Assembly (NCBI GenBank): GCA_029688905.1
Contig: JARULB010000003.1
Span: 393,621 to 457,620, forward strand
Direction: 5' to 3'
Length of the DNA stretch: 64,000 bases
Source: Balneolales bacterium ANBcel1
GTDB taxonomy: Bacteria > Bacteroidota > Rhodothermia > Balneolales > Natronogracilivirgulaceae
Shown: positions 31,089-40,466 of the stretch, piece by piece
How positions within the stretch are numbered: position 1 is the first letter of the stretch
Layout of the letters: each line of letters begins with the position of its first letter
The notes under the pieces: model-generated
Database searches by the model: none
What the model was told of the DNA's origin: nothing
What the model saw: the letters and a program-made list of their open reading frames with translations, nothing else
Position numbers and translations under genes: made by a program

Positions 31089-32591
31089 CTATGGCAAAAA
31101 ACGGAAGGAAAAACCGGCGCCCGGGAGCACTCTCAGTCAGACCGGACCTGGTTCTACCGTTTTACGGCGGAAGAGGACCGGGAACTCGACCGGAACCTGG
31201 TCCCGTATGACATCCTGGTGAACCTGGCCCAGGCGCGCATGCTTCTCCGCGTCGGAGTGTATGACCAGCCGGGCTATGAAAAAGTGGTCTCCGCATTGAG
31301 GAACGCCTGGCAGGAATGGGAGGATGGAGCCTTCGGTCTGGGTCCGGATGACGAAGATGTCCACTCCGCCGTGGAAAAGTACGTGACGGAGAAAGCCGGC
31401 CGGGATGGCGCGCGTATCCACACGGGCCGCTCCCGAAATGACCAGGTACTGGCCGACATGCGGCTGTTCATGAAAAAATCGATTGTTGATATCGCTGCGG
31501 AGTGGCTTTCCGTGGCAAACCGCCTGGCGGGAATTGCCGAATCGTACAAGGGCGTCTTTTTTGCCGGAATGACCCACACCCAGCCCGCCATGCCCCACTC
31601 GGTGGATGCATGGGCCGCCGGGTATCTGGATCTGCTGGCATCGGACCTCAAGGCGCTGCAATCGGCATTCACGCTGGTGGATCGGTCACCGCTGGGAAGC
31701 GCCGCGGGATACGGAGTCCCCTACATCCGTGTGGATCGGGAATATGTTGCCGGGCAGCTGGGCTTTGCCAGTGTGCAGGAGCCGGTTGCGGCCTCCCAGT
31801 TGTCCAGGGGCAGATTTGAAATGCAGGTGGTGGATGCACTGGCCTATGGTGCGCTGACGTTCAACCGGATGGCTTCGGATGTCGTGCTGTTCATGCACCC
31901 CTCCTGGTCGCTGGTAACCCTCAGTGAAGACCAGGTGTCGGGCAGCAGTATCATGCCGCAAAAGCGTAACCCCGATGCGTGGGAACTGATTCGTGGCGCG
32001 TACCATGATTTTCAGGCCGCAAGAACACACCTGGCGGGTATTCCGGCAAACCTGGGTTCGGGTTATCACCGCGACCTGCAGGTAGTGAAAAAGAGTGTGG
32101 TTTCTGCCGTTCGGCAATCCATGATGCTGGCCGAAGCGGTGCGCCACGCGCTGTCGGGCCTTGAGTTCAACCGCGACCGTGCACGCAGCAGCCTGACACC
32201 GGATGTCTATGCCACGCATGAAGCCAACAGGCTGGTTGCCGGAGGCATGCCCTTCCGCGAAGCGTACCGGAAGGTTGCGGAACGGCACGGCGCGGAGAGC
32301 AGACAGAGCGCTGCGGACCCGGAAGATGCAGCCAACCAACAGGGCTCGGCCGGCAGGGAGGGTGACACAGGGCAGCAGGATGTGCCCGGGAAGTCCGATA
32401 CCTCGCAACCGGCGACTTTCCGGGAGACTTTGGGTGCCACAGAGCAGGTAGGAAAAACAGTTTACCATCACAGCGGCGCGCCGGGATCCGGAGTGCCGGA
32501 GGCGCTTCTTGGAGCCGTCAGGGAATCGGAACAATGGACGGAGGCCAGAAAAAACGAATGGGAACGGACCAAAGCGAATCTCTTGTCCTGA
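31080..32591 (+). CDS. argH: Argininosuccinate lyase with polar C-terminal insert
   Basis: Predicted last enzyme of arginine synthesis, cleaving argininosuccinate to arginine and fumarate. The signature GSSIMPQKRNPDAWE (catalytic Ser loop) is present, with HTGRSRNDQV and GMTHTQPAMPHSV upstream. Length is 503 aa, about 45-60 more than usual, because a low-complexity Gln/Ser/Asp-rich insert (about 402-452) interrupts the C-terminal domain. The start codon is the ATG of repeat copy C; the encoded start MKTLWQK is typical for the family in this phylum, so this start is probably real. Confidence 0.94.
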   Translation: MKTLWQKTEGKTGAREHSQSDRTWFYRFTAEEDRELDRNLVPYDILVNLAQARMLLRVGVYDQPGYEKVVSALRNAWQEWEDGAFGLGPDDEDVHSAVEKYVTEKAGRDGARIHTGRSRNDQVLADMRLFMKKSIVDIAAEWLSVANRLAGIAESYKGVFFAGMTHTQPAMPHSVDAWAAGYLDLLASDLKALQSAFTLVDRSPLGSAAGYGVPYIRVDREYVAGQLGFASVQEPVAASQLSRGRFEMQVVDALAYGALTFNRMASDVVLFMHPSWSLVTLSEDQVSGSSIMPQKRNPDAWELIRGAYHDFQAARTHLAGIPANLGSGYHRDLQVVKKSVVSAVRQSMMLAEAVRHALSGLEFNRDRARSSLTPDVYATHEANRLVAGGMPFREAYRKVAERHGAESRQSAADPEDAANQQGSAGREGDTGQQDVPGKSDTSQPATFRETLGATEQVGKTVYHHSGAPGSGVPEALLGAVRESEQWTEARKNEWERTKANLLS

Positions 32592-32673
32592 AACTCAGAA
32601 AAAACACAGTCCGGGCATTGTGTCCATCCCGGAATACAAGTATCATCCAACAAAAGAAGAACGGAGCGTAGTT

Positions 32674-33600
32674 ATGTCAGATCAGATTAAAAACAAATTT
32701 CATGCAACCTGTCTGGGCGCCGCAATCGGAGAGGCCATCGGCATGCCGGCCGAAGGGCTGACACCCGGGGAAGTGTCTAAGGAATATGGTGAAATCACGG
32801 GTTTCATAAGCCGAATCGGGCAGGAGGATTTCAGTCCGGTGAGCGAAAGGCACTCCGTACGCCAGACCGAGGCCCTGCTCTCTGTTCTGGCAGCCTCCAA
32901 ACCGCTGCCCGACCTGCAGGAGTTTGCGTTTACGATCAAGCAGGCCTTGAACAAGTATCCCGAGAAGTGGCCGAAATCAACCACTTTTGCCTGGCCTCCC
33001 TTTCCCGATGGCGGGCACTATACGTTCTCTTTCGCTATTCCGGCCGCGAGGCTGTTGAACGAGGGTCGGGTCACACTGGAGGAGCTTATCGGGTGGATGC
33101 AGTCGCTCACCCCCTCCTCGGTCGTATGGCAGCAGAGCATCTGGTTATATCTCCGGCTGCTCAACTATCTGTTCAGCCAGACCCCGGCCTCCTTTGACCC
33201 GGATGATTTTCTGCTGCAGGCTACGAAGTTTATCCGCGAAGCCGAGTCGCACTTTCCCGGCGATTACAAAATCAGGCGCCGAATGCAGGTAACCGAGCCC
33301 ATGATGGACGAGCCCCTCGAAGCTATTGCAAAATCGTGCGGAAATGTCAGCAAGCTTGCCGAAGATATGATCACTTTTGTAGGAGCGGTCTTCCACCGGC
33401 ACCATAATGATTACCGGAAGGCCTTGTTGGCTGCCGCAAACCTGGGGGGCGAGAGCGAGGCGTCTTGCTTCTATCTCGGCAGTTTGTTTGGAGCCCTGGG
33501 AGGAGTGGAGTTGCTGCCGCCGGACTGGATGGATAGCTATGCCGAACGCAACAGGGTTGAATCGGCACTGGAACAGTTTGAGGCCGGCATCAAGTCCTGA
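32674..33600 (+). CDS. ADP-ribosylglycohydrolase-like protein, metal sites degenerate
   Basis: A 308-aa protein with the ADP-ribosylglycohydrolase (ARH/DraG) fold pattern: ATCLGAAIGEAIGMPAEGLTP at the start and VGAVFHRHHNDYRKALLAAANLGGESEA..GALGG near the end. The two metal-binding signatures are altered: the early DDT-type site reads HSVRQTEAL, and the late GGDTDT site reads GGESEA. It may be inactive or bind another ligand. The frame opens at 32509 inside argH, but the ATG at 32674 has a nearby GGAG (32662-32665) and gives a family-like N-terminus. It follows argH by 82 bases; any link to arginine metabolism is unproven. Confidence 0.7.
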   Translation: MSDQIKNKFHATCLGAAIGEAIGMPAEGLTPGEVSKEYGEITGFISRIGQEDFSPVSERHSVRQTEALLSVLAASKPLPDLQEFAFTIKQALNKYPEKWPKSTTFAWPPFPDGGHYTFSFAIPAARLLNEGRVTLEELIGWMQSLTPSSVVWQQSIWLYLRLLNYLFSQTPASFDPDDFLLQATKFIREAESHFPGDYKIRRRMQVTEPMMDEPLEAIAKSCGNVSKLAEDMITFVGAVFHRHHNDYRKALLAAANLGGESEASCFYLGSLFGALGGVELLPPDWMDSYAERNRVESALEQFEAGIKS

Positions 33601-33658
33601 CCCGGTATTGATAACAGACGCGGGAATTCGGACCGCATCCGGATGAAATCAACGCAAC

Positions 33659-34294
33659 ATGACGGAAGCGAGAAACAACAGTTCGAGACCGGCTGAAGTC
33701 ATCCCCGTAGAGGTGTTGATTGAAGGATACGCCAAAGGAATCTTTCCCATGGCACGGTCCCGAAATGACCCGGAATACCACTGGTATACGGCGGTACGTC
33801 GCGGCGTGATTCCCATTGACGGCTTCCACATCTCCCGTAAAACCCGGCGTCTGATCCGGAACACGCCTCACCGGTGGAGTGTCAATAATGATTTCAAGGC
33901 AGTAATCGAAGGGTGTGCTGACCGGAAATCGACCTGGATCTCCGGCCGGATCATAGATTCGTTCGTTCAGTTGCATGAAGCGGGCTACGCTCATTCGGTG
34001 GAGGTGTACCGGGAAGGCCGGCTGGTCGCAGGTTTGTATGGCGTTGCGCTCCGCTCCGCCTTTTTTGCCGAATCCATTTTCCAGTATGAACCGGAAATGG
34101 GCAAGCTCGCCCTCTTTTATTGCCACAAGCGGCTTCAGGAGCGTGGGTTCCGTCTTTGGGACACCCAGTTTTACACCCCGCACCTCGGCCAGTTCGGATG
34201 CATTGAAATTGAAGCGAAAGAATACGACCGGCGTCTTGACCAGGCGTTGCGTTATCCGGCAAGGTTTGATGACGGACCCGCCCGCCCCTCCTGA
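33659..34294 (+). CDS. aat: Leucyl/phenylalanyl-tRNA--protein transferase
   Basis: Predicted N-end rule enzyme that adds Leu or Phe to proteins with N-terminal Lys or Arg, targeting them to Clp proteolysis. The family motifs are clear in 211 aa: LIEGYAKGIFPMA, YHWYTAVRRGVIPIDGFHISR, HSVEVYREGRLVAGLYGVALRSAFFAESIF, and LWDTQFYTPHLGQFG. The ATG follows the preceding gene by 58 bases. There is no clpS or clpA in the window. Confidence 0.95.
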   Translation: MTEARNNSSRPAEVIPVEVLIEGYAKGIFPMARSRNDPEYHWYTAVRRGVIPIDGFHISRKTRRLIRNTPHRWSVNNDFKAVIEGCADRKSTWISGRIIDSFVQLHEAGYAHSVEVYREGRLVAGLYGVALRSAFFAESIFQYEPEMGKLALFYCHKRLQERGFRLWDTQFYTPHLGQFGCIEIEAKEYDRRLDQALRYPARFDDGPARPS

Positions 34295-34354
34295 TCCGCC
34301 CATATCGCGTTGCGCGTTATCAATTCTTGAATTAATTCCGTATCTTTTGCGCTC

Positions 34355-34375
34355 GTTATGCCGGATGCGCATAAC
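34355..34375. other. Hairpin in the helicase upstream region
   Basis: GTTATGC (34355-34361) pairs with GCATAAC (34369-34375) around 7 bases. It lies about 165 bases upstream of the DEAD-box helicase start, within what may be a long 5' leader. A promoter-like TATCTTTTG lies just before it (34341-34349), without a well-spaced -33 element. Confidence 0.35.
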
Positions 34376-34540
34376 AAGCCTTCCTTATTGGTGAGATTGC
34401 TCAGTTCGTTCCCTTTTCCTGCAGATCAAAGAAGTGTACCTGGCGGCAATATCAGAAGAGGGAGAAATATGCGTTCCCGAAATGCGGGATCGTTCATCCT
34501 TGCGTGACAAGGAGCGTCTGTACACCAAATAATTACTCTT

Positions 34541-36100
34541 GTGAATACCCAACTATTTACTGGTCTTGGAATCAGTACGCCCATTTTCAAAGCTATTCAG
34601 GAAATGGGATTTGAAGCACCGACGAAAATTCAGGAAGTTGCCATCCCGGTCATACTCACGGGCAGGGACGTTGCCGGCCAGGCACAGACCGGTACCGGGA
34701 AAACGGCGGCATTCGCCATTCCCGCTCTTCAGCGAATTGATACATCTTCGAAACATGTTCAGGTTATCGTTATGTGCCCGACCCGCGAGCTGGCGGTTCA
34801 GGTGACCGGAGAGTTCATCAAGCTCTCAAAATTCATCAAAGGGGTGCAGGTGACCCCGGTTTACGGCGGGCAGCCCATCCAACGTCAGATACGGATGATC
34901 AGGGAAGGAACCCAAATTGTGGTAGGTACCCCCGGCCGGGTCATCGACCATTTGAAACGCGGCACTCTGAAACTCGATCACCTTGAAATGGTGGTGCTGG
35001 ATGAGGCCGATGAGATGCTGAATATGGGCTTCCGCGATGACATCGAAGAGATCCTGGGTTTTGCCGGCCAGGAGGTGCAGAAGCAAACGATCATGTTTTC
35101 GGCAACCATGTCACCGGAGATCAAAAGAATCATGGCCCGGTTCTTTCACGAACCCGAGATGATTCAGGTGAAGGGCAAGACACCGTCGGCTGACGGCATC
35201 CGGCAGTTTGTCGTTGAGGCGCGTGACTCCATGCGAACCGAGGGTATCTGTCGCCTGCTGGACCTTCACCAGTACAAATTGGCACTGATATTTTGCAATA
35301 CGAAACGGACCTGCGACCAGCTTATCGGGGAGATGCAGGCGCGAGGATACTCCAGCGACGCACTTCACGGGGATATGTCACAGGCAGTACGCGACAAAGT
35401 CATGAAAAAATTCCGGCAGGGCCGGATCGATGTGCTGATAGCAACCGATGTTGCTGCCCGCGGACTCGATGTCGACAATGTCGATGTGGTTTTTAATTAC
35501 GACATCCCGCAGGATCCGGAATATTATGTGCACAGGATCGGACGCACCGGTCGGGCCGGTAAAACCGGAGTCGCCTATACGTTTTCAGCCGGCAGAAAAA
35601 GCCGGAATATCCGGTATATAGAGAGCAAACTGAAAACCCGAATCGAGGTCATTCCTCTCCCGTCCATCAAGGCTGTAGAAGCCAGCAAGATGGGCGCGCT
35701 TCTGGAGGAGGTGCGCTCTACCCTGGAGGCCGGCGGCTTGCGCCCCTTTATCGAAGAGATTGAGGCGATTGCCGCCGACAGGTACGCGCCGGTGGAAGTG
35801 GCTGCGGCTCTGCTGAAGCTCAGACAGGGGAATGTCCGGGGCGGAAATTCAGGAGGCAGCCAGGGAGCATCGGTATCCGGAGAACAGGCATCGGAAGCCA
35901 TTCCGGCAAGCGGCAAGGCCGACGGTGAGATCGCCGATTATCCGGATTCGCCCGGGAAGTCAAAGAAAAAGCATCGCAGGGATGCCGGCTTGAAAAAGGC
36001 AAAAAAGAGCAAGAAAAAAGCGAAAAAAGGCGAGCCGTTTTATGCGCCTTTCGTGAAAAAAGGGCAGGCAAAGAAATCCACCCGGCGCCGCAAGCCGTAG
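34541..36100 (+). CDS. DEAD-box RNA helicase
   Basis: Predicted ATP-dependent RNA helicase of the DeaD/CshA type, 519 aa. The Q motif (FEAPTKIQEVAIPVIL) and motif I (AQTGTGKTAAF) are followed by DEAD (VLDEADEML), SAT and the C-terminal HRIGRTGRAG. A helical dimerisation-like region follows (about 395-445). The last ~75 residues are a low-complexity tail ending in a Lys/Arg-rich segment that probably binds RNA; no RRM/DbpA domain is visible. The start is GTG at 34541. The 245-base upstream gap would fit a regulated leader, as seen for cold-shock helicases elsewhere. Confidence 0.93.
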   Translation: MNTQLFTGLGISTPIFKAIQEMGFEAPTKIQEVAIPVILTGRDVAGQAQTGTGKTAAFAIPALQRIDTSSKHVQVIVMCPTRELAVQVTGEFIKLSKFIKGVQVTPVYGGQPIQRQIRMIREGTQIVVGTPGRVIDHLKRGTLKLDHLEMVVLDEADEMLNMGFRDDIEEILGFAGQEVQKQTIMFSATMSPEIKRIMARFFHEPEMIQVKGKTPSADGIRQFVVEARDSMRTEGICRLLDLHQYKLALIFCNTKRTCDQLIGEMQARGYSSDALHGDMSQAVRDKVMKKFRQGRIDVLIATDVAARGLDVDNVDVVFNYDIPQDPEYYVHRIGRTGRAGKTGVAYTFSAGRKSRNIRYIESKLKTRIEVIPLPSIKAVEASKMGALLEEVRSTLEAGGLRPFIEEIEAIAADRYAPVEVAAALLKLRQGNVRGGNSGGSQGASVSGEQASEAIPASGKADGEIADYPDSPGKSKKKHRRDAGLKKAKKSKKKAKKGEPFYAPFVKKGQAKKSTRRRKP

Positions 36101-36110
36101 ACGTATCGGT

Positions 36111-37529
36111 TTACCAGGGCAGGCGTTCGGGCATATCCGCCAGTATAAAAGCCATTACGGCAACCGCGGCTACGCATTCTGCAACTTCGTCGGGATCGAG
36201 TTTGTCGACGGTGTCCTTGGCGGAGTGGTGATACCAGAAATACTTCTCGGTTTCAACATCGAGTCCCATGATGGGCATGCCTTCGCGATGCAAGGGACCA
36301 ACATCCACCGTTCCGTAAGCGCCTTCCCGGAGGTGCATCTCCCGTAAAGGAGCCATCAACGCACCCACCGGGCGAAGCATTTCCAGCGCTTCCTCCGGAC
36401 CCTGGAAACCAAAGCCAAGCGGCTTGAACACCCCGAAATCCACCTCAAAGGCAATTTGATGGTGTTCAAACTCGCCGTTTTCGATGACCATGTCGCGGTA
36501 GGCGCGTCCGCCCATCACCCCGTTCTCTTCATTGGTCCATAACACAAGGCGGATCGTCCGTTTGGGCTGAAGGTTCAGCTCGTGAATGAGGCGCAGCGCC
36601 TCCCAGGTAACGACTACGCCGCCGGCGTCATCCATGGCGCCCTGTCCGATATCCCAGGAATCAATATGTCCGCCGATGACGACAATCTCTTCCGGATATT
36701 CGCTCCCGGGAATTTCAGCGATGATGTTGTGCGATAGCGCAGGCTCATCCATGGTTTTTGCTTCCATGTAGAGCGACACGGTGGCGGGATCGTTGCGCTG
36801 GTCAAAACGGTGCAGCAGCCCGGCGGCTTCGGCGGAAATGGAGGCAACGGGAATCTCGGGGACATCATCGGAGTATCGGGTGCTGCCGGTGTGGGGATGA
36901 CCCATGGAGTTGGGAGAAACCGCCCGCAGCAATACCCCGACAGCTCCGTGGGCGGACGCCCGGTCGGCACCGAAAACGCGATACTGAACGGCCTGGCCGT
37001 AATCTTCAAAAGGCTGGTTGAATACAACGATGTTGCCGGGAATCTCCGAGCTTCTCTTTTCAAGCTCATCGAAACTGGAAACCACAACGGTTTTGGCGGT
37101 CAGTGTATCTCCGCCGGTGCCAACGCTGCCCCCCAGGCCCAGCATCGGCAGATCCATGTGATAGGGCTTGGCAACGGCTGCAAACTCATTCCCCCTAACC
37201 CAATGGGGTACAATTACTTCCTGCTTCCAAACCACAGGTATGTCATCCGCTTCAAGTTCGCTGACCGTCCATTCGATAGCCTGCTCAAGCATGGCCGAAC
37301 CACTCAGCCGGTGGGGAAAATAGTCAGAGAGATAGGCGACCCGCTCAAATGCGCGGTGGGAACCGGTCGCCTCTGTAATGATTCTCGCGGCTGTTTCGCG
37401 ATACTGCTCAACCAGGTCCGCGCTTTCGGCCTGGGATTTATTACCAGCCAGAGCGGTTTCATTTGGAAGCAGCGTGGATGACAGGGCAACGGCAATTGAC
37501 AGGAAAATAGCTGGAAGGCGGTGATTCAT
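36111..37529 (-). CDS. Exported M28-family metallopeptidase (carboxypeptidase Q-like)
   Basis: Predicted secreted or periplasmic zinc aminopeptidase/carboxypeptidase, 472 aa. A signal peptide (AIFLSIAVALSSTLLPNETALA) is followed by a PA-type insert (around residues 120-270) and the M28 metal ligands: GGHIDSWDIGQGAMDDAGG (His, bridging Asp), WTNEENGVMGG (Glu), AFEVDFG (Asp) and WYHHSAKDTVD (His). Architecture and length match plasma glutamate carboxypeptidase/carboxypeptidase Q-like bacterial proteins. It converges with the helicase gene. No T9SS sorting domain is present, so periplasmic location is likely. Confidence 0.88.
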   Translation of the reverse strand: MNHRLPAIFLSIAVALSSTLLPNETALAGNKSQAESADLVEQYRETAARIITEATGSHRAFERVAYLSDYFPHRLSGSAMLEQAIEWTVSELEADDIPVVWKQEVIVPHWVRGNEFAAVAKPYHMDLPMLGLGGSVGTGGDTLTAKTVVVSSFDELEKRSSEIPGNIVVFNQPFEDYGQAVQYRVFGADRASAHGAVGVLLRAVSPNSMGHPHTGSTRYSDDVPEIPVASISAEAAGLLHRFDQRNDPATVSLYMEAKTMDEPALSHNIIAEIPGSEYPEEIVVIGGHIDSWDIGQGAMDDAGGVVVTWEALRLIHELNLQPKRTIRLVLWTNEENGVMGGRAYRDMVIENGEFEHHQIAFEVDFGVFKPLGFGFQGPEEALEMLRPVGALMAPLREMHLREGAYGTVDVGPLHREGMPIMGLDVETEKYFWYHHSAKDTVDKLDPDEVAECVAAVAVMAFILADMPERLPW

Positions 37530-37822
37530 GATAGATCAAGTGGAATGGTGAAAAGAACGGGGCCAGTACCGGGTGATGCGCCCGAATCGATATATGGACT
37601 TTGTGATGGTGAGAAACTGGAGGTTATCATTCGCAAAGAGGCACAATATACAACGGCTGTACAAAAGGGGGAAAAAGAAAGCTTCCGGGGCATAACGCAG
37701 ATATGTAGGCCGGCTGGAATCGCGTGGCCGTTCTTGCAGCAGTGGGGATATGTGCTTTTGTGTCTGTGCCCGGACATATTATAAAGCGGCACGGCTTGGG
37801 AGCCTGGGGAACGCAGAGCAAG
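37530..37822. other. Intergenic gap, M28 peptidase / dinB
   Basis: About 290 bases between two minus-strand genes. Overlapping frames on both strands are open here, but none looks like a protein family or has a ribosome-binding site. No strong hairpin, repeat-family copy or promoter element was seen. Confidence 0.5.
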
Positions 37823-38905
37823 TCAGAAGCGAAGCGGTAATGGCAGCTGGTCGCCGCCCTCCCCGCTTCCCTCCCGGATAAAGCCGGACACGGTAACGCC
37901 CACCAGGCGCACTTTGCGGGTTCCTGCTTCGGTTTCCCGCAGCAGCATAACGGCAATTTCGGAAATTTCGTCGGCTTCAGAGATGGTGTGCCCAGGAGAC
38001 ATGCTGCGGGTTATGCTTTCAAAATTATCGTAGCGCAGCTTAAGAGTTACGGTTCTTGCCTCCGCCTCCTCCTTTTTCAGCCGGTTTGCCACCCGGTCGC
38101 TCAATTCGCCAATAAAATCAGCCAGCCAATCAACAGAAGCGATATCCTCTTCGAATGTTTTTTCCTTGCCGATCGACTTGGGGATGTGTTCGGTCTTGAC
38201 CGGCCGGTCGTCGACGGCCCGCGCGATGTTATAATAAAACGAACCGACCTTGCCAAAATGGCGGTTAAGGTCCCACTCTGTCCATTGCCGCAGATCGGCA
38301 CCGGTCCGGATACCCAAACGGTGCATTTTCGCCTCGGTTGCCTTGCCGATTCCGTGAAACTTGCCGATTGGAAGGCCGGCGATAAAGTCAAGCGCCTTGT
38401 CGGGCGGGATCAATGCGAGTCCGTCCGGCTTTTTGAGGTCCGATGCAATTTTCGCCAGAAACTTGTTGATGGAGATACCGGCGGAGGCGGTAAGCCCGGT
38501 CTGTTCCCGCACTTTCTGTTTGATTTCGCGTGCAATCAGGGTTGCGGATGGGTTATCCGGTTTGTTGAAGGTGACATCGAGGTAGGCTTCATCCAGCGAC
38601 AGCGGTTCCACCAGATCGGTGTACTGGTGAAAGATGGCGCGGATTTTCGATGACTCTTCCTTGTACACATCAAACCGTGGACGAAGAAACTCCAGATCGG
38701 GACACAGCCTCACAGCACGGGCCGCCGGCATGGCCGAGTGAATACCGAACGTGCGCGCCTCGTAACTGGCGGCCGCCACCACTCCCCGGCCCTGCGGTGA
38801 ACCGCCAACGACCACGGGCTTGCCGCGCAGATGCGGATGATCCCGCTGTTCAACGGATGCAAAAAAAGCATCCATGTCAATATGAATAATTTTTCGAACA
38901 GACAT
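37823..38905 (-). CDS. dinB: DNA polymerase IV (Y-family)
   Basis: Predicted translesion DNA polymerase, 360 aa. The catalytic carboxylates are in IIHIDMDAFFASVEQ (residues 6-20) and LSLDEAYLDVT. AASYEARTFGIHSAMP (nucleotide binding), TASAGISINKFLAKIASD and a little-finger domain with TLKLRYDNFESITRS follow. A perfect inverted repeat lies 5 bases upstream of the start and may be an operator. Confidence 0.95.
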   Translation of the reverse strand: MSVRKIIHIDMDAFFASVEQRDHPHLRGKPVVVGGSPQGRGVVAAASYEARTFGIHSAMPAARAVRLCPDLEFLRPRFDVYKEESSKIRAIFHQYTDLVEPLSLDEAYLDVTFNKPDNPSATLIAREIKQKVREQTGLTASAGISINKFLAKIASDLKKPDGLALIPPDKALDFIAGLPIGKFHGIGKATEAKMHRLGIRTGADLRQWTEWDLNRHFGKVGSFYYNIARAVDDRPVKTEHIPKSIGKEKTFEEDIASVDWLADFIGELSDRVANRLKKEEAEARTVTLKLRYDNFESITRSMSPGHTISEADEISEIAVMLLRETEAGTRKVRLVGVTVSGFIREGSGEGGDQLPLPLRF

Positions 38906-38910
38906 TTTTC

Positions 38911-38935
38911 ATTCCGGTTATGATGATACCGGAAT
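38911..38935. promoter_or_regulatory. Candidate operator upstream of dinB
   Basis: ATTCCGGT (38911-38918) and ACCGGAAT (38928-38935) form a perfect 8-bp inverted repeat with a 9-base spacer, just before the dinB start. Symmetry and position suit a dimeric repressor such as an SOS regulator, but the sequence does not match the E. coli or Bacillus LexA boxes. It could also be an mRNA hairpin masking the dinB start. Confidence 0.4.
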
Positions 38936-39121
38936 TCCTGAATCATTGAATATGGAGATGGAAACGCCCGTATCCGGCCTGTCGGCAAAATGACAACTCT
39001 GTCCATAAGCCACTAAAAGACAGTATCAAACACGGCCCGACCTGATGTGAATTATGAAAAAAAAGAGTATCTTGGTTACTGTTCATATATCTTACATATA
39101 TTACACAATATAAGACACATC

Positions 39122-39364
39122 ATGGCCATTTTTGTAACACTTTTGTTTATCGGGGTTATTACCGGGTGGATCTATAAGGGGTTTGTAGGTGAAGCGGGTC
39201 CGTCTCAGGGATACTGCATGGTGTTCGGCGTGACCGGCGCCCTGTCCGGCGGCCTCATCTTTCTGTTTGCCGGTCTCGGCGGTGAGCTTGTAGCCGGACT
39301 CCTGGCAGCCATCTTTATTACCATGTCTGCGGATGTGTTGAGCCGTGAAGTAGCTCATGACTGA
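39122..39364 (+). CDS. Small GlsB/YeaQ/YmgE-like membrane protein
   Basis: Predicted 80-aa inner-membrane protein with three hydrophobic segments (IFVTLLFIGVITGWIY, YCMVFGVTGALSGGLIFLF, LVAGLLAAIFITM) separated by Gly-rich turns. This pattern is typical of the transglycosylase-associated (GlsB/YeaQ/YmgE) family, whose members are often stress-induced and whose function is unclear. The frame opens at 39047, but the ATG at 39122 gives the family-like N-terminus. It is divergent from dinB. A small hairpin without T-tract (ATCCCT/AGGGAT) follows the stop. Confidence 0.65.
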   Translation: MAIFVTLLFIGVITGWIYKGFVGEAGPSQGYCMVFGVTGALSGGLIFLFAGLGGELVAGLLAAIFITMSADVLSREVAHD

Positions 39365-39614
39365 TCCCTCTCGACAGGGATAGACACATGACATTCGGTA
39401 ACTCGCGGATCCCGTCGCCGGCAGCAGCTATTGATACCTGACGGGACTCCAAATTGAGCCGTGCAATAAGCCGCGGGATTTTGTAACTTATCCGATTGAT
39501 CCTATTATTTTTTAATCCTTTCAGGATCATGCGTCAGAATAAATCCACTCTATTATTACCGTTGGGTTTACTGTAGAAACTACTATTGAAATTTTTAATG
39601 CAGGACACAATTCC

Positions 39615-40466
39615 ATGTATGTTATTCAGAGCAGGAGCCTGCTGGCTCCCGGAATCGCGGAGTTTGTTGTTGAGGCACCTCTGATTGCGAAAAAAAGAAA
39701 ACCCGGAAATTTTGTCATTGTTCGGCCAACCAAAACCGGGGAGCGGATACCGCTTACCATCGTAACCTCCGATGCCGGTCAGGGAACCATAACTCTGATT
39801 GTACAGGCAATCGGCAAAACAACCCGTATGATGCACCAAATGGGTGAAGGGGATGCGTTTGAGGATGTTGTCGGGCCCCTTGGCGAGCCCACTCCGGTTG
39901 CGAACTATGGGCGCGTAGTGTGTATCGGCGGAGGGGTAGGAACCGCGGTGATCTATCCGATGGCAAAAGGGCTCAAGGATGCCGGGAACGAGGTCATAAG
40001 TATCATTGGGGCCCAGAAAAGCGATATGGTGATTCTCGAAAAAGAGATGGGGGCGGTGTCGGACGAACTGCTGATCACAACGGACGACGGATCCCGCGGT
40101 ATGAAGGGATTTGTCACCCAGGCGCTTGCCGGGGTAATGGAGCGCGGTGATCAGATCCACGGAATCTACGCCACCGGTCCGCTTCCCATGATGAAGGCTG
40201 TCGCCGACCAGACCCGGGCATCCGGTACCCGGACCCTGGTGAGTCTGAACCCTATTATGATGGATGGGACCGGAATGTGCGGCGCTTGCCGGGTAACCGT
40301 TGGAGATTCTCTGAAATTCGCCTGTGTGGACGGACCTGAATTTGATGCTCATGCCATCAACTTTGATGAGCTCATTACCCGCAACAGGGCGTACATGAAG
40401 CAGGAGTCGGAAGCCCTGAAATCACTGGAATCAGATCAATCATGCAAGGCGGTCAGAGCGTTATGA
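39615..40466 (+). CDS. NfnA/SudB-like FAD/NAD-binding reductase subunit
   Basis: Predicted ferredoxin-NADP reductase-type subunit, 283 aa, annotated in many genomes as sulfide/dihydroorotate dehydrogenase-like FAD/NAD-binding protein. The FAD domain has ERIPLTIVT, and the NAD domain has CIGGGVGTAVIYPM. A [2Fe-2S] site is formed by D217 and C222, C225 and C237 (DGTGMCGACRV..KFAC). It overlaps the next gene by an ATGA. With that partner it forms an NfnAB-like pair, which in anaerobes bifurcates electrons between NADH, ferredoxin and NADPH; whether bifurcation occurs here is not known. Confidence 0.85.
   Translation: MYVIQSRSLLAPGIAEFVVEAPLIAKKRKPGNFVIVRPTKTGERIPLTIVTSDAGQGTITLIVQAIGKTTRMMHQMGEGDAFEDVVGPLGEPTPVANYGRVVCIGGGVGTAVIYPMAKGLKDAGNEVISIIGAQKSDMVILEKEMGAVSDELLITTDDGSRGMKGFVTQALAGVMERGDQIHGIYATGPLPMMKAVADQTRASGTRTLVSLNPIMMDGTGMCGACRVTVGDSLKFACVDGPEFDAHAINFDELITRNRAYMKQESEALKSLESDQSCKAVRAL

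Noticed and set aside
37521..37792. Small ORFs on both strands between the M28 peptidase gene and dinB
   Set aside because: They overlap each other, have no ribosome-binding site and no recognisable composition.
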